This document shows positions 52,243 through 59,729 of a stretch of DNA of 64,000 nt, in pieces. Every line of letters begins with the position of its first letter. The stretch's first letter is position 1. The stretch lies in NCBI RefSeq assembly GCF_015773195.1, contig NZ_JADWYK010000007.1, forward strand, positions 62,001-126,000, written 5' to 3'. A program made the translations under genes and the position numbers. Source of the stretch: Hymenobacter guriensis (GTDB taxonomy: Bacteria > Bacteroidota > Bacteroidia > Cytophagales > Hymenobacteraceae). The notes below the pieces were generated by a model. That model was not told where the DNA came from and did not search any database. It saw only the letters and a list, made by a program, of their open reading frames with translations.

Positions 52243-52249
52243 ATAAGAT

Positions 52250-52972
52250 ATGCCTACCATCAACGTTCCAAAACCCTGCGGAGAGTCTTGGTCGGGAATG
52301 ACGCCCGCCACCCAAGGCCGCCACTGCGCCGCCTGCAATAAAGTTGTGGTCGACTTCACCCGTATGACCGACGCGGAGCTGCTGGCTTTTCTACACCGGC
52401 AGCCCGGCACCAGTTGCGGGCGGTTTACATCAGAGCAGCTCAACCGCCCCTTGGTAGTGCCGGCGGCAGCTTCACCGTGGCGACGGTGGCTGGCAGCGGC
52501 CGCGCTGGCACTGGGGTTGGGTGAGGTGGTAGCCAGCAGTGCACGGGCCCAGGTGCCAGTTTCGCAGCTGGGGCAGCAGCCGATATGGAATACCCCTGTG
52601 CAATCAGCTGATATTTCTACGGAATCAACTATTGCAATTAGAGGGAGGGTGATTGACGCCAGCACTGGTCAAGGTTTACCTAACGTTACTGTTTTCATAC
52701 GAGAAACCATGAATGGAGCTTCCACTAACCAAGGCGGAACCTTTAGCTTACAGATACCAATGCCCATAGTACCGGGGCAGAAGCTAGAATTTTCATCCAT
52801 TGGATTTCTGCGAGAGGAAAGAATCATCTCAGATATACAGCAAGGATTTATTGCCGTATCGCTCAAGCTTGACAAACGTCCAATAACTGGCGCTATCATT
52901 ATTGAGCGCAAGCCTTGGCCCTGGCACCCGCGCACTTTGTGGAACCGCATCCGGAGCTCTTTCCGTCATTAA
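52250..52972 (+). CDS. Tandem paralogue 2: Cys-rich N-terminus, helix, CarboxypepD_reg-like domain
   Basis: A 240-residue protein starting 7 bp after paralogue 1. The N-terminal unit is nearly identical to that of paralogue 1 (PKPCGESWSGMTP, RHCAACNKVVVDFTRMTDAELLAFLHRQP, TSCGRF), then a helix with an Ala-rich core and IRGRVIDASTGQGLPNVTVF, the carboxypeptidase-regulatory beta fold. The C-terminal half diverges and ends in basic, His-containing residues. Head-to-tail duplication is the likely origin. The conserved N-terminus with a variable outer half suggests an invariant cytoplasmic partner; that is inference. Confidence 0.75.
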   Translation: MPTINVPKPCGESWSGMTPATQGRHCAACNKVVVDFTRMTDAELLAFLHRQPGTSCGRFTSEQLNRPLVVPAAASPWRRWLAAAALALGLGEVVASSARAQVPVSQLGQQPIWNTPVQSADISTESTIAIRGRVIDASTGQGLPNVTVFIRETMNGASTNQGGTFSLQIPMPIVPGQKLEFSSIGFLREERIISDIQQGFIAVSLKLDKRPITGAIIIERKPWPWHPRTLWNRIRSSFRH

Positions 52973-53005
52973 CAGTCTTCTACTTCTGTCACATTATTTT
53001 CCCTT

Positions 53006-53701
53006 ATGCCTACCATCACTATACCGAAACCTTGTGCCCAGCCCTGGGCTGCCATGACACCTACGGCCGCTGGCCAGTTTTGCGGAAGCTGCCAACACGA
53101 AGTGGTTGACTTCTCGCGCATGACAGAGGCGGAGGTAGTAGCGTGGCTTGCTCAGAGTAGGACTGCTTCTGTTTGTGGCTCCTTCCGGGCCCATCAGTTC
53201 AAAACGATGCCCGCCGCGGCACCGCGCTGGCGCCGCTGGTTGGTGGCGGCAGTAGCCCTGCTGGGCTTCAAGCCTTTGCTCACCGGCTGCCAAACGGTTG
53301 CTCCCCACGCCCAAACCGAGCTTGGCACTGAGCAGATTGACGCTTCTGCCCAGGTGCCCGACAACCAGATTATCATCCGGGGCCGCGTGGTGGAAGACTC
53401 AACGAATCAGGGTGTGGCCGGGGCTCGGGTGCTTATTGGCGACACAGAGTACGGAGCTATGACCGATGAGCAGGGCAATTTCAGTTTCATTATGCTTCGG
53501 GAATGGGCACCTGTGCAGGATGGACGCGTGTCGTTGCGGGTACGAGGTTATGAGTTCACTTATCTACCACAAAACCCTATTGTAAATATTCAGGGCACCG
53601 TTACCCCATTTACCGTACGGTTGGGCCGCATTCCAGAAGGAGACAGAATCAAAGGGAAGCTTGTTCGAAGCGAACTACCACGGAAGCCACCGCTGCATTA
53701 G
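53006..53701 (+). CDS. Tandem paralogue 3: Cys-rich N-terminus, helix, CarboxypepD_reg-like domain
   Basis: A 231-residue protein, the most divergent of the three. The N-terminal unit keeps PKPCAQPWAAMTP, QFCGSCQHEVVDFSRMTEAE and a later cysteine (SVCGSF). The following hydrophobic segment ends LLTGCQ, which resembles a lipobox but lies 90 residues in and so is more likely part of a membrane helix. IIRGRVVEDSTNQGVAGARVLIGDTEYGAMTDEQGNF is the CarboxypepD_reg-like domain, split here across about 110-145. Its tail is basic. It follows the pair by 33 bp and is probably cotranscribed. Confidence 0.75.
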   Translation: MPTITIPKPCAQPWAAMTPTAAGQFCGSCQHEVVDFSRMTEAEVVAWLAQSRTASVCGSFRAHQFKTMPAAAPRWRRWLVAAVALLGFKPLLTGCQTVAPHAQTELGTEQIDASAQVPDNQIIIRGRVVEDSTNQGVAGARVLIGDTEYGAMTDEQGNFSFIMLREWAPVQDGRVSLRVRGYEFTYLPQNPIVNIQGTVTPFTVRLGRIPEGDRIKGKLVRSELPRKPPLH

Positions 53702-53752
53702 AAACTAACATTCACCAAACCTTTCCCGCCCCAAAACCCTTATTCCGGCAGT

Positions 53753-54838
53753 ATGAAACACCTGCTGCTGGCTACCCTGCTATTCTTAGGCACCTTCTCG
53801 GGCTGCGTCCTCAAGCCCACCAACAAGTACGACGTGTTCACGGAGCGGGCCCAGCTGCCTCAGGAAGAGGCCGTACACGCCCGCAATTCCCTGGAATGGT
53901 GGTATTTCACCGGCCACCTGCGCGACAAAGCCACCGGCGAAACGTTCGGGGTGGAGTACGTTTTCTTTCACTTCAACCTCACCGGCAAGCAGGACTGGCA
54001 GATGGTGAACTTTGCCCTCACCGACCCCAAAACCCAGCAGTTCCGCTACGACTATAAAGTAGAAAAGCTCCCCGACCTGCTGGCCCCCACCCTGCCCCTG
54101 GCGTTGCATATGACCAAGCAAGACCAGCAATGGACGCTTTCCGGGCAGGAAGGCCGCTACCAGCTGCAGGCCCGCATGGTCCAGCACCCCGGCCAGGCCA
54201 TCAACCTCAGCACCGTGCCCAGCAAGCCCATTCTGCTACACGGCGGCACCGGCTACGAAAACTACGGCAACGTGGCCCGGGCCGGCTACTATAGCTACCC
54301 CCGCCTCCAGGCCACCGGCACGATTGAGGTAGATGGCAAAGTCCACGAGGTGGAAGGCGAGCTGTGGTACGACCGGCAGTGGAACTGCAACTCCGTTACC
54401 AACAAGGGCATTGGCTGGGACTGGTTCAGCATTCAGCTCGACGAGCCCCGCGAGGAGCTGATGGCCTACCACCTGTTCGACAAGAAAACCGGCAAGGCCG
54501 TGAACGGCGGCTCCCACTTCGGGCCCGAAGGCCAGAACACTCACTTGGCCGCCGCCGACTTCCAGCTTGAAACCCTGGAGTACTGGACCAGCCCCACCAC
54601 CAAGCGCCGCTACCCCAGCAAGTGGCGCCTGCGCGTGCCCAGCCAGGGCTACGACCTCACTATCACCCCCGTCATGGCCGATCAGGAGCTGACGCTCCGG
54701 CTGTTTGCGGGCATCGGCATGAGCTACTGGGAAGGCATGTGCCGCGTCACAGGCACCCACCACGGCCGCCCCGTCACCGGCAACAGCTACGTCGAAATCA
54801 CCAACCGGGGAAAGGAAAGTGCTGAGGTGGTGAAATAG
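53753..54838 (+). CDS. CrtC/AttH-like lipoprotein hydrolase/hydratase fold
   Basis: A 361-residue lipoprotein (lipobox TFSGC, C18) of the lipocalin-like CrtC/AttH family. SLEWWYFTGHLRD, VEYVFFHFNL and GELWYDRQWN match the paired-lipocalin pattern shared with carotenoid 1,2-hydratase and secreted AttH-like proteins. The substrate is unknown; carotenoid hydration is only one option. The last codons and stop lie inside a word-type repeat: GAGGTGGTGAAATAG is the same word that follows floA at 18590. It is the last gene of the rightward block with the three paralogues. Confidence 0.8.
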   Translation: MKHLLLATLLFLGTFSGCVLKPTNKYDVFTERAQLPQEEAVHARNSLEWWYFTGHLRDKATGETFGVEYVFFHFNLTGKQDWQMVNFALTDPKTQQFRYDYKVEKLPDLLAPTLPLALHMTKQDQQWTLSGQEGRYQLQARMVQHPGQAINLSTVPSKPILLHGGTGYENYGNVARAGYYSYPRLQATGTIEVDGKVHEVEGELWYDRQWNCNSVTNKGIGWDWFSIQLDEPREELMAYHLFDKKTGKAVNGGSHFGPEGQNTHLAAADFQLETLEYWTSPTTKRRYPSKWRLRVPSQGYDLTITPVMADQELTLRLFAGIGMSYWEGMCRVTGTHHGRPVTGNSYVEITNRGKESAEVVK

Positions 54839-54934
54839 TGAAATGGTGAGTTTGACGTTTTAGCTGCGCCACTTGCGCAAAATTGCGCCGACAAAACATA
54901 AAACTCACTAAGCCACTCACTCGCTAAGTCACCG
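54820..54934. repeat. Word-type inverted repeat after the CrtC-like gene
   Basis: Left words GAGGTGGTGAAATAGTG, AAATGGTGAGTTTGACG (54824-54856) face ACTCACTAAGCCACTCACTC, GCTAAGTCACCGC (54903-54935) imperfectly, with an inner TGCGCCACTTGCGC. It overlaps the gene end on the left and touches the histidine kinase stop on the right. The words recur at 18590 and 28889. Confidence 0.65.
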
Positions 54935-56125
54935 CTACTCATTAAGTACCAGTCGGAACGTGGTGCCGCGGCCTACTTCGCTCCACTTCACGAAGAGCTT
55001 GCCTTCGTGATAGTTCTCGATGATGCGCTTGGCCAACGCCAGCCCCAGGCCCCAGCCGCGCTTTTTGGTGGTGTAACCCGGCAGAAACACCCGATCCAGC
55101 TTGCTTTTGGGAATGCCTTTGCCGGTATCAGTAATGTCGATGGCAATCTGGTGCTTGCTGCGCACGGGGCGGCGCAGGTGCAGCGTGATGCTGCCGCGGC
55201 CCGTCATGGCATCCACGGCATTCTTGCAGATGTTCTCAATCACCCAGTCGAACAGCGGCACGTTGATCTGGGCCGTGGTGCCGGGCGGCAGATCGTCCTG
55301 AATGGTGAATATCACCTTGCGTGACAGGCGGCTCTGCAGGTACTCAATGGCGTTGCGGGTGGTCACGGCAATGTCTTCCGGCTTTAGAATAGGCACCGAG
55401 CCGATGTTGCTGAACCGCTCCGTAATGATCTGCAGCCGCCGGATGTCCTTGCTCAGTTCCTCCACAATGGGCTCGTCCCGGAACCGCTCACTCTCGGCCA
55501 GGTAGCTCTGCCAGGCCATCAGGGACGACAGCGGGGTGCCCAGCTGGTGGGCTGTTTCCTTGGCCAGGCCTACCCACACGCGGTTTTGCTCGGCCCGCCG
55601 CGAGTAGCTGAACGCGAAGTAGGCAATAACGCCCAAGCAGGTAATGACGGCCAGCTGCACCAGTGGGTAGGTGCGCAGCTGCCCCAGCAGCACCGAGTCG
55701 CGGTAGTAGATGTAGTTGCGCAGGCCGGCGCCCAGCTCCACCACAATGGGCGGGTGCAGCTGCTTCATTTCCGCCACTTCGGCCCGCAGAAACGCCGTCC
55801 GCTTTTCCTCCGACAGCCCGGCCGGCACGGTGAGGTTGCGGGCGTCCAGCGGGTTGCCGTCCCCATCGGTGAGGATAACGGGAATGGTTTTGTTGGCGTC
55901 GATGATTTCGTTGGAAACGAAGTTGGTGTTAGCGTCGTCCACTTCCGAGCTGATCATAAAGCGCAGGGTGCGGGCGTACAGGTCAATCTGCTGCTGCTCC
56001 CGCTCCGAGAGGCGCTGCACCAGCAGGTTGGTGTATATCACCGTAATGGCCCCGATAAACAGGGCCACGCCCACAATGACGAGCTTGATGCGGGACTTTT
56101 GGTCGTAGATAGGCAGAGAAGGCAC
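54935..56125 (-). CDS. Sensor histidine kinase
   Basis: A 396-residue two-helix membrane kinase. Helix 1 (about 12-35) and helix 2 (about 155-175) bracket a 120-residue periplasmic sensor region. The H-box is AKETAHQLGTPLSSL with H193, the N-box VIENICKNAVDAM, then DTGKGIPKSKL and GWGLGLALAKRII. It starts with GTG at 56125. No response regulator gene is adjacent, so it is an orphan whose partner is elsewhere. The ligand is unknown. The spacer toward hemA contains three small hairpins. Confidence 0.88.
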   Translation of the reverse strand: MPSLPIYDQKSRIKLVIVGVALFIGAITVIYTNLLVQRLSEREQQQIDLYARTLRFMISSEVDDANTNFVSNEIIDANKTIPVILTDGDGNPLDARNLTVPAGLSEEKRTAFLRAEVAEMKQLHPPIVVELGAGLRNYIYYRDSVLLGQLRTYPLVQLAVITCLGVIAYFAFSYSRRAEQNRVWVGLAKETAHQLGTPLSSLMAWQSYLAESERFRDEPIVEELSKDIRRLQIITERFSNIGSVPILKPEDIAVTTRNAIEYLQSRLSRKVIFTIQDDLPPGTTAQINVPLFDWVIENICKNAVDAMTGRGSITLHLRRPVRSKHQIAIDITDTGKGIPKSKLDRVFLPGYTTKKRGWGLGLALAKRIIENYHEGKLFVKWSEVGRGTTFRLVLNE

Positions 56126-56233
56126 GGAGCGGCAGAGGAAAGGTGGGCCGGTCGGAAGCCGGGCGCTTGGGGTACGGGTACGAAAGTACGGGCTTCGCGG
56201 GCGGGTTTTTGACTTTTTTGCTAACGCCCAGGC

Positions 56234-56320
56234 ATCCCATGATGATGGGATACCGAGTGGATAAACAGATGATTTTTATCATCCTTTCCCGCCTGCAAGG
56301 GCTTTTTGAGCCTTTCAGGC
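56234..56320. promoter_or_regulatory. Three consecutive hairpins in the hemA leader
   Basis: ATCCCAT/ATGGGAT (56234-56251), GATGAT/ATCATC (56268-56283) and GCCTGCAAGG/CCTTTCAGGC (56291-56320). They lie between the kinase gene and the hemA -7 element, so they could be operator sites or structured DNA rather than RNA of the hemA leader. Confidence 0.45.
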
Positions 56321-56385
56321 CTATCTGCCTACCCTGCCGAACCCCGGAGTATAAATGGCTGTTAGCATCCTACTGAATTGTACCG

Positions 56386-56393
56386 TAATTTTG
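56386..56393 (+). promoter_or_regulatory. Candidate -7 element for hemA
   Basis: TAATTTTG, an exact TAnnTTTG match, 28 bp before the hemA start. Confidence 0.45.
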
Positions 56394-56421
56394 CCGCCTA
56401 CCATACGCACTAGTCCGCGCT

Positions 56422-57699
56422 ATGCTCCACCCGTTCAAGGCCGTTAGTCTTTCCTTTAAAAAAACGCCGCTCGCCATTCGCGAGCTTATTGCGTTGGACG
56501 AGACGGCCTGCCGCCGCTTTCTGCACATCCTGCACCACGACCTGGGCCTTTCCGACCTGCTCGTGCTGAGCACCTGCAACCGCACGGAGGTGTACTACGC
56601 CGCCGACCGCGACTATAGCCTCGCCATCATTGAGGCCCTGGCCCAGCTCAAGGGCATCACCGATACCGACATCACGGAGTACTACCCGTACTTCGACCTG
56701 CTGAATACCTACGAAGAAGCCGTACAGCACCTGTTTGAGGTAGCTATGGGCCTTGATGCCCAAGTGGTGGGCGACCTGCAGATCAGCAACCAAGTGAAAA
56801 TGGCTTACCAGTGGTCGGCTGATGCCGATGCCGCCGGGCCATTCCTGCACCGTCTGTTGCACACGGTGTTCTTCACCAACAAGCGCGTGCAGCAGGAAAC
56901 ATCTTTCCGCGACGGGGCTGCTTCTACGGCTTACGCCGCCCTGGAGCTGGTAGAAGAGCTGACCGCTGACGTGGCCAACCCGCGCGTACTGGTGGTAGGC
57001 CTGGGCGAAATCGGGGCGGATGTGTGCCGCCACCTCGGCGACAGCAAGGTGTTCCAGAACGTGACCATCTGCAACCGCACGCGCTCCAAAGCCGATGCCC
57101 TGGCTCAGGAATGTGGGCTGCAGGTGCTGGACTTCGAGCGACTGGTAGAGGGCATGAAGGAGGCCGACGTAGTCATCAGCAGCATTGCCCGCGACGAGCC
57201 GTTCTTCACCCACGGCATGGTGGAACGGCTGGAAGTGCTCAGCTACAAGTTCTTCATTGACCTTTCCGTGCCGCGCAGCATTGCCTCCGACGTGGAGCAG
57301 GTGCCCGGTGTGCTGGTGTATAATATCGACGCCATCCAGAGCAAGGCTTCGGCTGCCCTGGAGCAGCGCCTGGCCGCCGTGCCGCACGTGCGCGCCATCA
57401 TTGCCGAAAGCATTGCCGGCCTCGCCGACTGGGCCAAGGACATGCTGGTTTCGCCACTCATTCAGCGGATGAAGGCCGGGCTGGAGCAGCTGCGCCAGGA
57501 AGAGCTGGACCGCCACCAGAAGAAACTCTCGCCCGAGGAAGTCAAGCGCCTCGACGACATCACCCGCAACCTGATGCAGAAAGTGCTCAAGCAGCGCGTT
57601 CTGCAGCTCAAAGCCGTCTGCCGCCGCGACGACGCCGAGCAACTCATCGACGTCCTATCAGAGCTTTTCGACCTGGAAAAGCAGCCTGCGTCGGCTTAA
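56422..57699 (+). CDS. hemA: Glutamyl-tRNA reductase
   Basis: A 425-residue enzyme that reduces glutamyl-tRNA to glutamate-1-semialdehyde, the first committed step of C5 haem synthesis. The catalytic cysteine is C52 in LSTCNRTEVYY. DAQVVGDLQISNQVK, the NADPH motif VLVVGLGEIGADV, and the C-terminal dimerisation helix (QRMKAGLEQLRQEELDRHQ) are all present. Length is standard. It is single and has a strong terminator, with the other hem genes elsewhere. Confidence 0.95.
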   Translation: MLHPFKAVSLSFKKTPLAIRELIALDETACRRFLHILHHDLGLSDLLVLSTCNRTEVYYAADRDYSLAIIEALAQLKGITDTDITEYYPYFDLLNTYEEAVQHLFEVAMGLDAQVVGDLQISNQVKMAYQWSADADAAGPFLHRLLHTVFFTNKRVQQETSFRDGAASTAYAALELVEELTADVANPRVLVVGLGEIGADVCRHLGDSKVFQNVTICNRTRSKADALAQECGLQVLDFERLVEGMKEADVVISSIARDEPFFTHGMVERLEVLSYKFFIDLSVPRSIASDVEQVPGVLVYNIDAIQSKASAALEQRLAAVPHVRAIIAESIAGLADWAKDMLVSPLIQRMKAGLEQLRQEELDRHQKKLSPEEVKRLDDITRNLMQKVLKQRVLQLKAVCRRDDAEQLIDVLSELFDLEKQPASA

Positions 57700-57720
57700 G
57701 CATCACCTTACTATCAACAG

Positions 57721-57762
57721 CCCGTGCCCCGCTACTATACCCTAGCGGGGCACGGGCGTTTT
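57721..57762 (+). terminator. Intrinsic terminator of hemA
   Basis: CCCGTGCCCCGCTA (57721-57734) and TAGCGGGGCACGGG (57743-57756) form a 14-bp perfect stem followed by CGTTTT. Confidence 0.9.
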
Positions 57763-57777
57763 AAGGAATATACGGGC

Positions 57778-57804
57778 ACAAAAAAGCCGCTCGAAAGCGG
57801 CGAT
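57778..57804 (-). terminator. Intrinsic terminator of the ArsR-family gene
   Basis: Read leftward, GCCGCT TTCG AGCGGC is followed by TTTTTTG. It lies just after the regulator stop. Confidence 0.8.
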
Positions 57805-57832
57805 TCTGCAGTATGGTAGGCTGGTGACCACC

Positions 57833-58141
57833 TTAGATTGTATCGCAACACTCTTCGAGCGAATCGATAACGTCCAGCAGTTTGGGGATAGAAAGCGAGT
57901 AGTAGATCTTGGTGCCGACCTTGAACGAAGACAGGATGCCCCGGTCTTTGAGCGTGATGAGGTGCTGAGAAGCAATAGCTTGTGGCAAATCCAGGTTGCG
58001 GTAGATTTCCGTGACCGTCAGTTTGTCTTCTTTACCCAGCAGATCAACGATGGCGAGACGCTTGGGGTGCGCCAGCACCTTCAGCATCGCGGCAGCCTTA
58101 TCTACTTTCTTCGATTCGACGCGAGAAAGCAATGGTTTCAT
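57833..58141 (-). CDS. ArsR/SmtB-family transcriptional regulator
   Basis: A 102-residue winged-helix repressor. VLAHPKRLAIVDLLGKE starts the fold, the recognition helix is LPQAIASQHLITLKDRGIL, and KVGTKIYYSL is the wing. It lacks the ELCVCDL metal motif of classic ArsR but ends SLEECCDTI, a vicinal Cys pair that could bind metal or respond to thiol oxidation. It has its own terminator and no neighbouring resistance gene; targets are unknown. Confidence 0.88.
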   Translation of the reverse strand: MKPLLSRVESKKVDKAAAMLKVLAHPKRLAIVDLLGKEDKLTVTEIYRNLDLPQAIASQHLITLKDRGILSSFKVGTKIYYSLSIPKLLDVIDSLEECCDTI

Positions 58142-58336
58142 ACAAAAATGAGTGTAAAACGGCGGGGGGAGTTGAGTATGGCTAATACGCTATACAGTAC
58201 CTCCAAAGTTCCACCCAAACGTAGCTGCGCCCGAAAAAGATTTGGGCCTACCGCTGAAACCAAGCCGACGGGCAGGGCTAATTAGACCCCCACAGCGCTA
58301 AAATGTCCAAATCCGCCGGCCTTTGCGGGCCGTGCG

Positions 58337-58344
58337 TACCTTTG
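58337..58344 (+). promoter_or_regulatory. Candidate -7 element
   Basis: TACCTTTG, an exact TAnnTTTG match, 40 bp before the dehydrogenase start at 58385. Confidence 0.45.
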
Positions 58345-58384
58345 CAACCAACCCATTTTTCACCCACCCTACCCCTTGCTGCCC

Positions 58385-59611
58385 ATGCGCGACCTGCTAG
58401 CCAAATTCGAAAACAAACGCCCGGAAATCGTTTTTGAATGGAAAGATGCCGAAACCGAAGCCGAAGGCTGGGTTGTCATCAACTCCCTGCGGGGTGGAGC
58501 AGCCGGGGGCGGCACCCGCATGCGCAAGGGCCTGGATAAGCGCGAGGTAGAAAGCCTGGCCAAAACCATGGAGGTGAAGTTTACCGTGTCGGGGCCGGCC
58601 ATTGGCGGGGCCAAGTCGGGCATCAACTTCGACCCGCAGGACCCGCGCAAGCGCGGCGTGCTGGAGCGCTGGTACCGCGCCGTGATTCCGCTGCTGAAAA
58701 GCTACTACGGCACCGGCGGCGACCTGAACGTGGACGAAATCCACGACGTGATACCGATTACCGAAGACTACGGCCTGTGGCACCCGCAGGAAGGCGTGGT
58801 AAACGGCCACTACCGCGCTACCGAACCCCAGAAAATCCAGAAAGTGGGCCAGCTGCGCCAGGGCGTCATCAAGGTGGTGGAGAATGAGGAGTTTACCCCT
58901 GACCGCCGCCGCCGCTATACCGTGGCCGACCTGATTACGGGCTACGGCGTAGCCGAGGCCGTGCGCCATTACTACAAGCTGTGGGGCGGAGAGCTAACCG
59001 GCAAGCGCGCCATTATCCAGGGCTGGGGCAACGTGGGCGCCGCCGCCGCTTACTACCTGGCCCAACAGGGCGTGCGCATCACCGGCATCATCGACCGGGC
59101 CGGCGGGCTGCTCAAACCGGAGGGTTTCTCCTTCAAGGAAATCCGGGAGCTGTTTCTGCGCCGCGAAGGCAACGCCCTCACCGCCGACAACCTGCTCTCC
59201 TTCGAGGAAATCAACCGGCAGATCTGGAGCAGCGGAGCCGAAATCTTTATCCCGGCAGCTTCCTCGCGCCTTGTGGCGCAGAGCCAGGTAGAACAGCTGA
59301 TTGCGGCCGGGCTGGAGGTTATCAGCTGCGGGGCCAACGTGCCGTTTCAGGACCCGGAAATCTTCTTCGGCCCCACCGGCGAGTATGCCGACCAGCACGT
59401 GTCGGTCATTCCCGATTTCGTGGCCAACTGCGGCATGGCCCGGGTGTTTGCCTACCTCATGGAAACCAACGCCGAAATCACCGACGAGGCCATTTTCAGC
59501 GACACCTCCCGCATCATCCGCTCGGCCCTGGCCCGCACCCGCCAGCAGGGCGAGCAGCGCACCGGCCTGGCCATGACCTCCTTCGAGCTGGCCTTGCGGC
59601 AATTAGTATAA
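58385..59611 (+). CDS. Glu/Leu/Phe/Val dehydrogenase paralogue
   Basis: A 408-residue amino-acid dehydrogenase, clearly different from gdhA at 36858. Substrate-site lysine regions appear as GGGTRMRKGLD and SGPAIGGAKSGIN; the Rossmann motif IIQGWGNVGAAAAYYL is intact. The usual PAPDMGT loop is replaced by GTGGDLNVDEIHDVIP, so the substrate may not be glutamate; a leucine or valine dehydrogenase role is possible. The ATG at 58385 gives MRDLLAKFENKRPE. It is followed immediately by a word-type repeat and then an MscS gene. Confidence 0.8.
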   Translation: MRDLLAKFENKRPEIVFEWKDAETEAEGWVVINSLRGGAAGGGTRMRKGLDKREVESLAKTMEVKFTVSGPAIGGAKSGINFDPQDPRKRGVLERWYRAVIPLLKSYYGTGGDLNVDEIHDVIPITEDYGLWHPQEGVVNGHYRATEPQKIQKVGQLRQGVIKVVENEEFTPDRRRRYTVADLITGYGVAEAVRHYYKLWGGELTGKRAIIQGWGNVGAAAAYYLAQQGVRITGIIDRAGGLLKPEGFSFKEIRELFLRREGNALTADNLLSFEEINRQIWSSGAEIFIPAASSRLVAQSQVEQLIAAGLEVISCGANVPFQDPEIFFGPTGEYADQHVSVIPDFVANCGMARVFAYLMETNAEITDEAIFSDTSRIIRSALARTRQQGEQRTGLAMTSFELALRQLV

Positions 59612-59722
59612 AAGGGACTTAGGGTCTTAGGGACTTAGGGACTTGGTTGATGTTCAACGAATCGTTGTTTACAGGAACATCAACCAAGTCCCCAAGACCC
59701 CAAGTCCCTAAGTCCCCAAAAC
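59612..59722. repeat. Word-type inverted repeat between the dehydrogenase and MscS genes
   Basis: Starting right after the dehydrogenase TAA: AAGGGACTTAGGGTCTTAGG, GACTTAGGGACTTGG, TTGATGTTC (59612-59655). The right arm GAACATCAACCAAGTCCCC, AAGACCCCAAGTCCC, TAAGTCCCC (59675-59716) is nearly its full complement. It ends 8 bp before the MscS start codon, filling the spacer. Confidence 0.85.
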
Positions 59723-59729
59723 CCCAATC

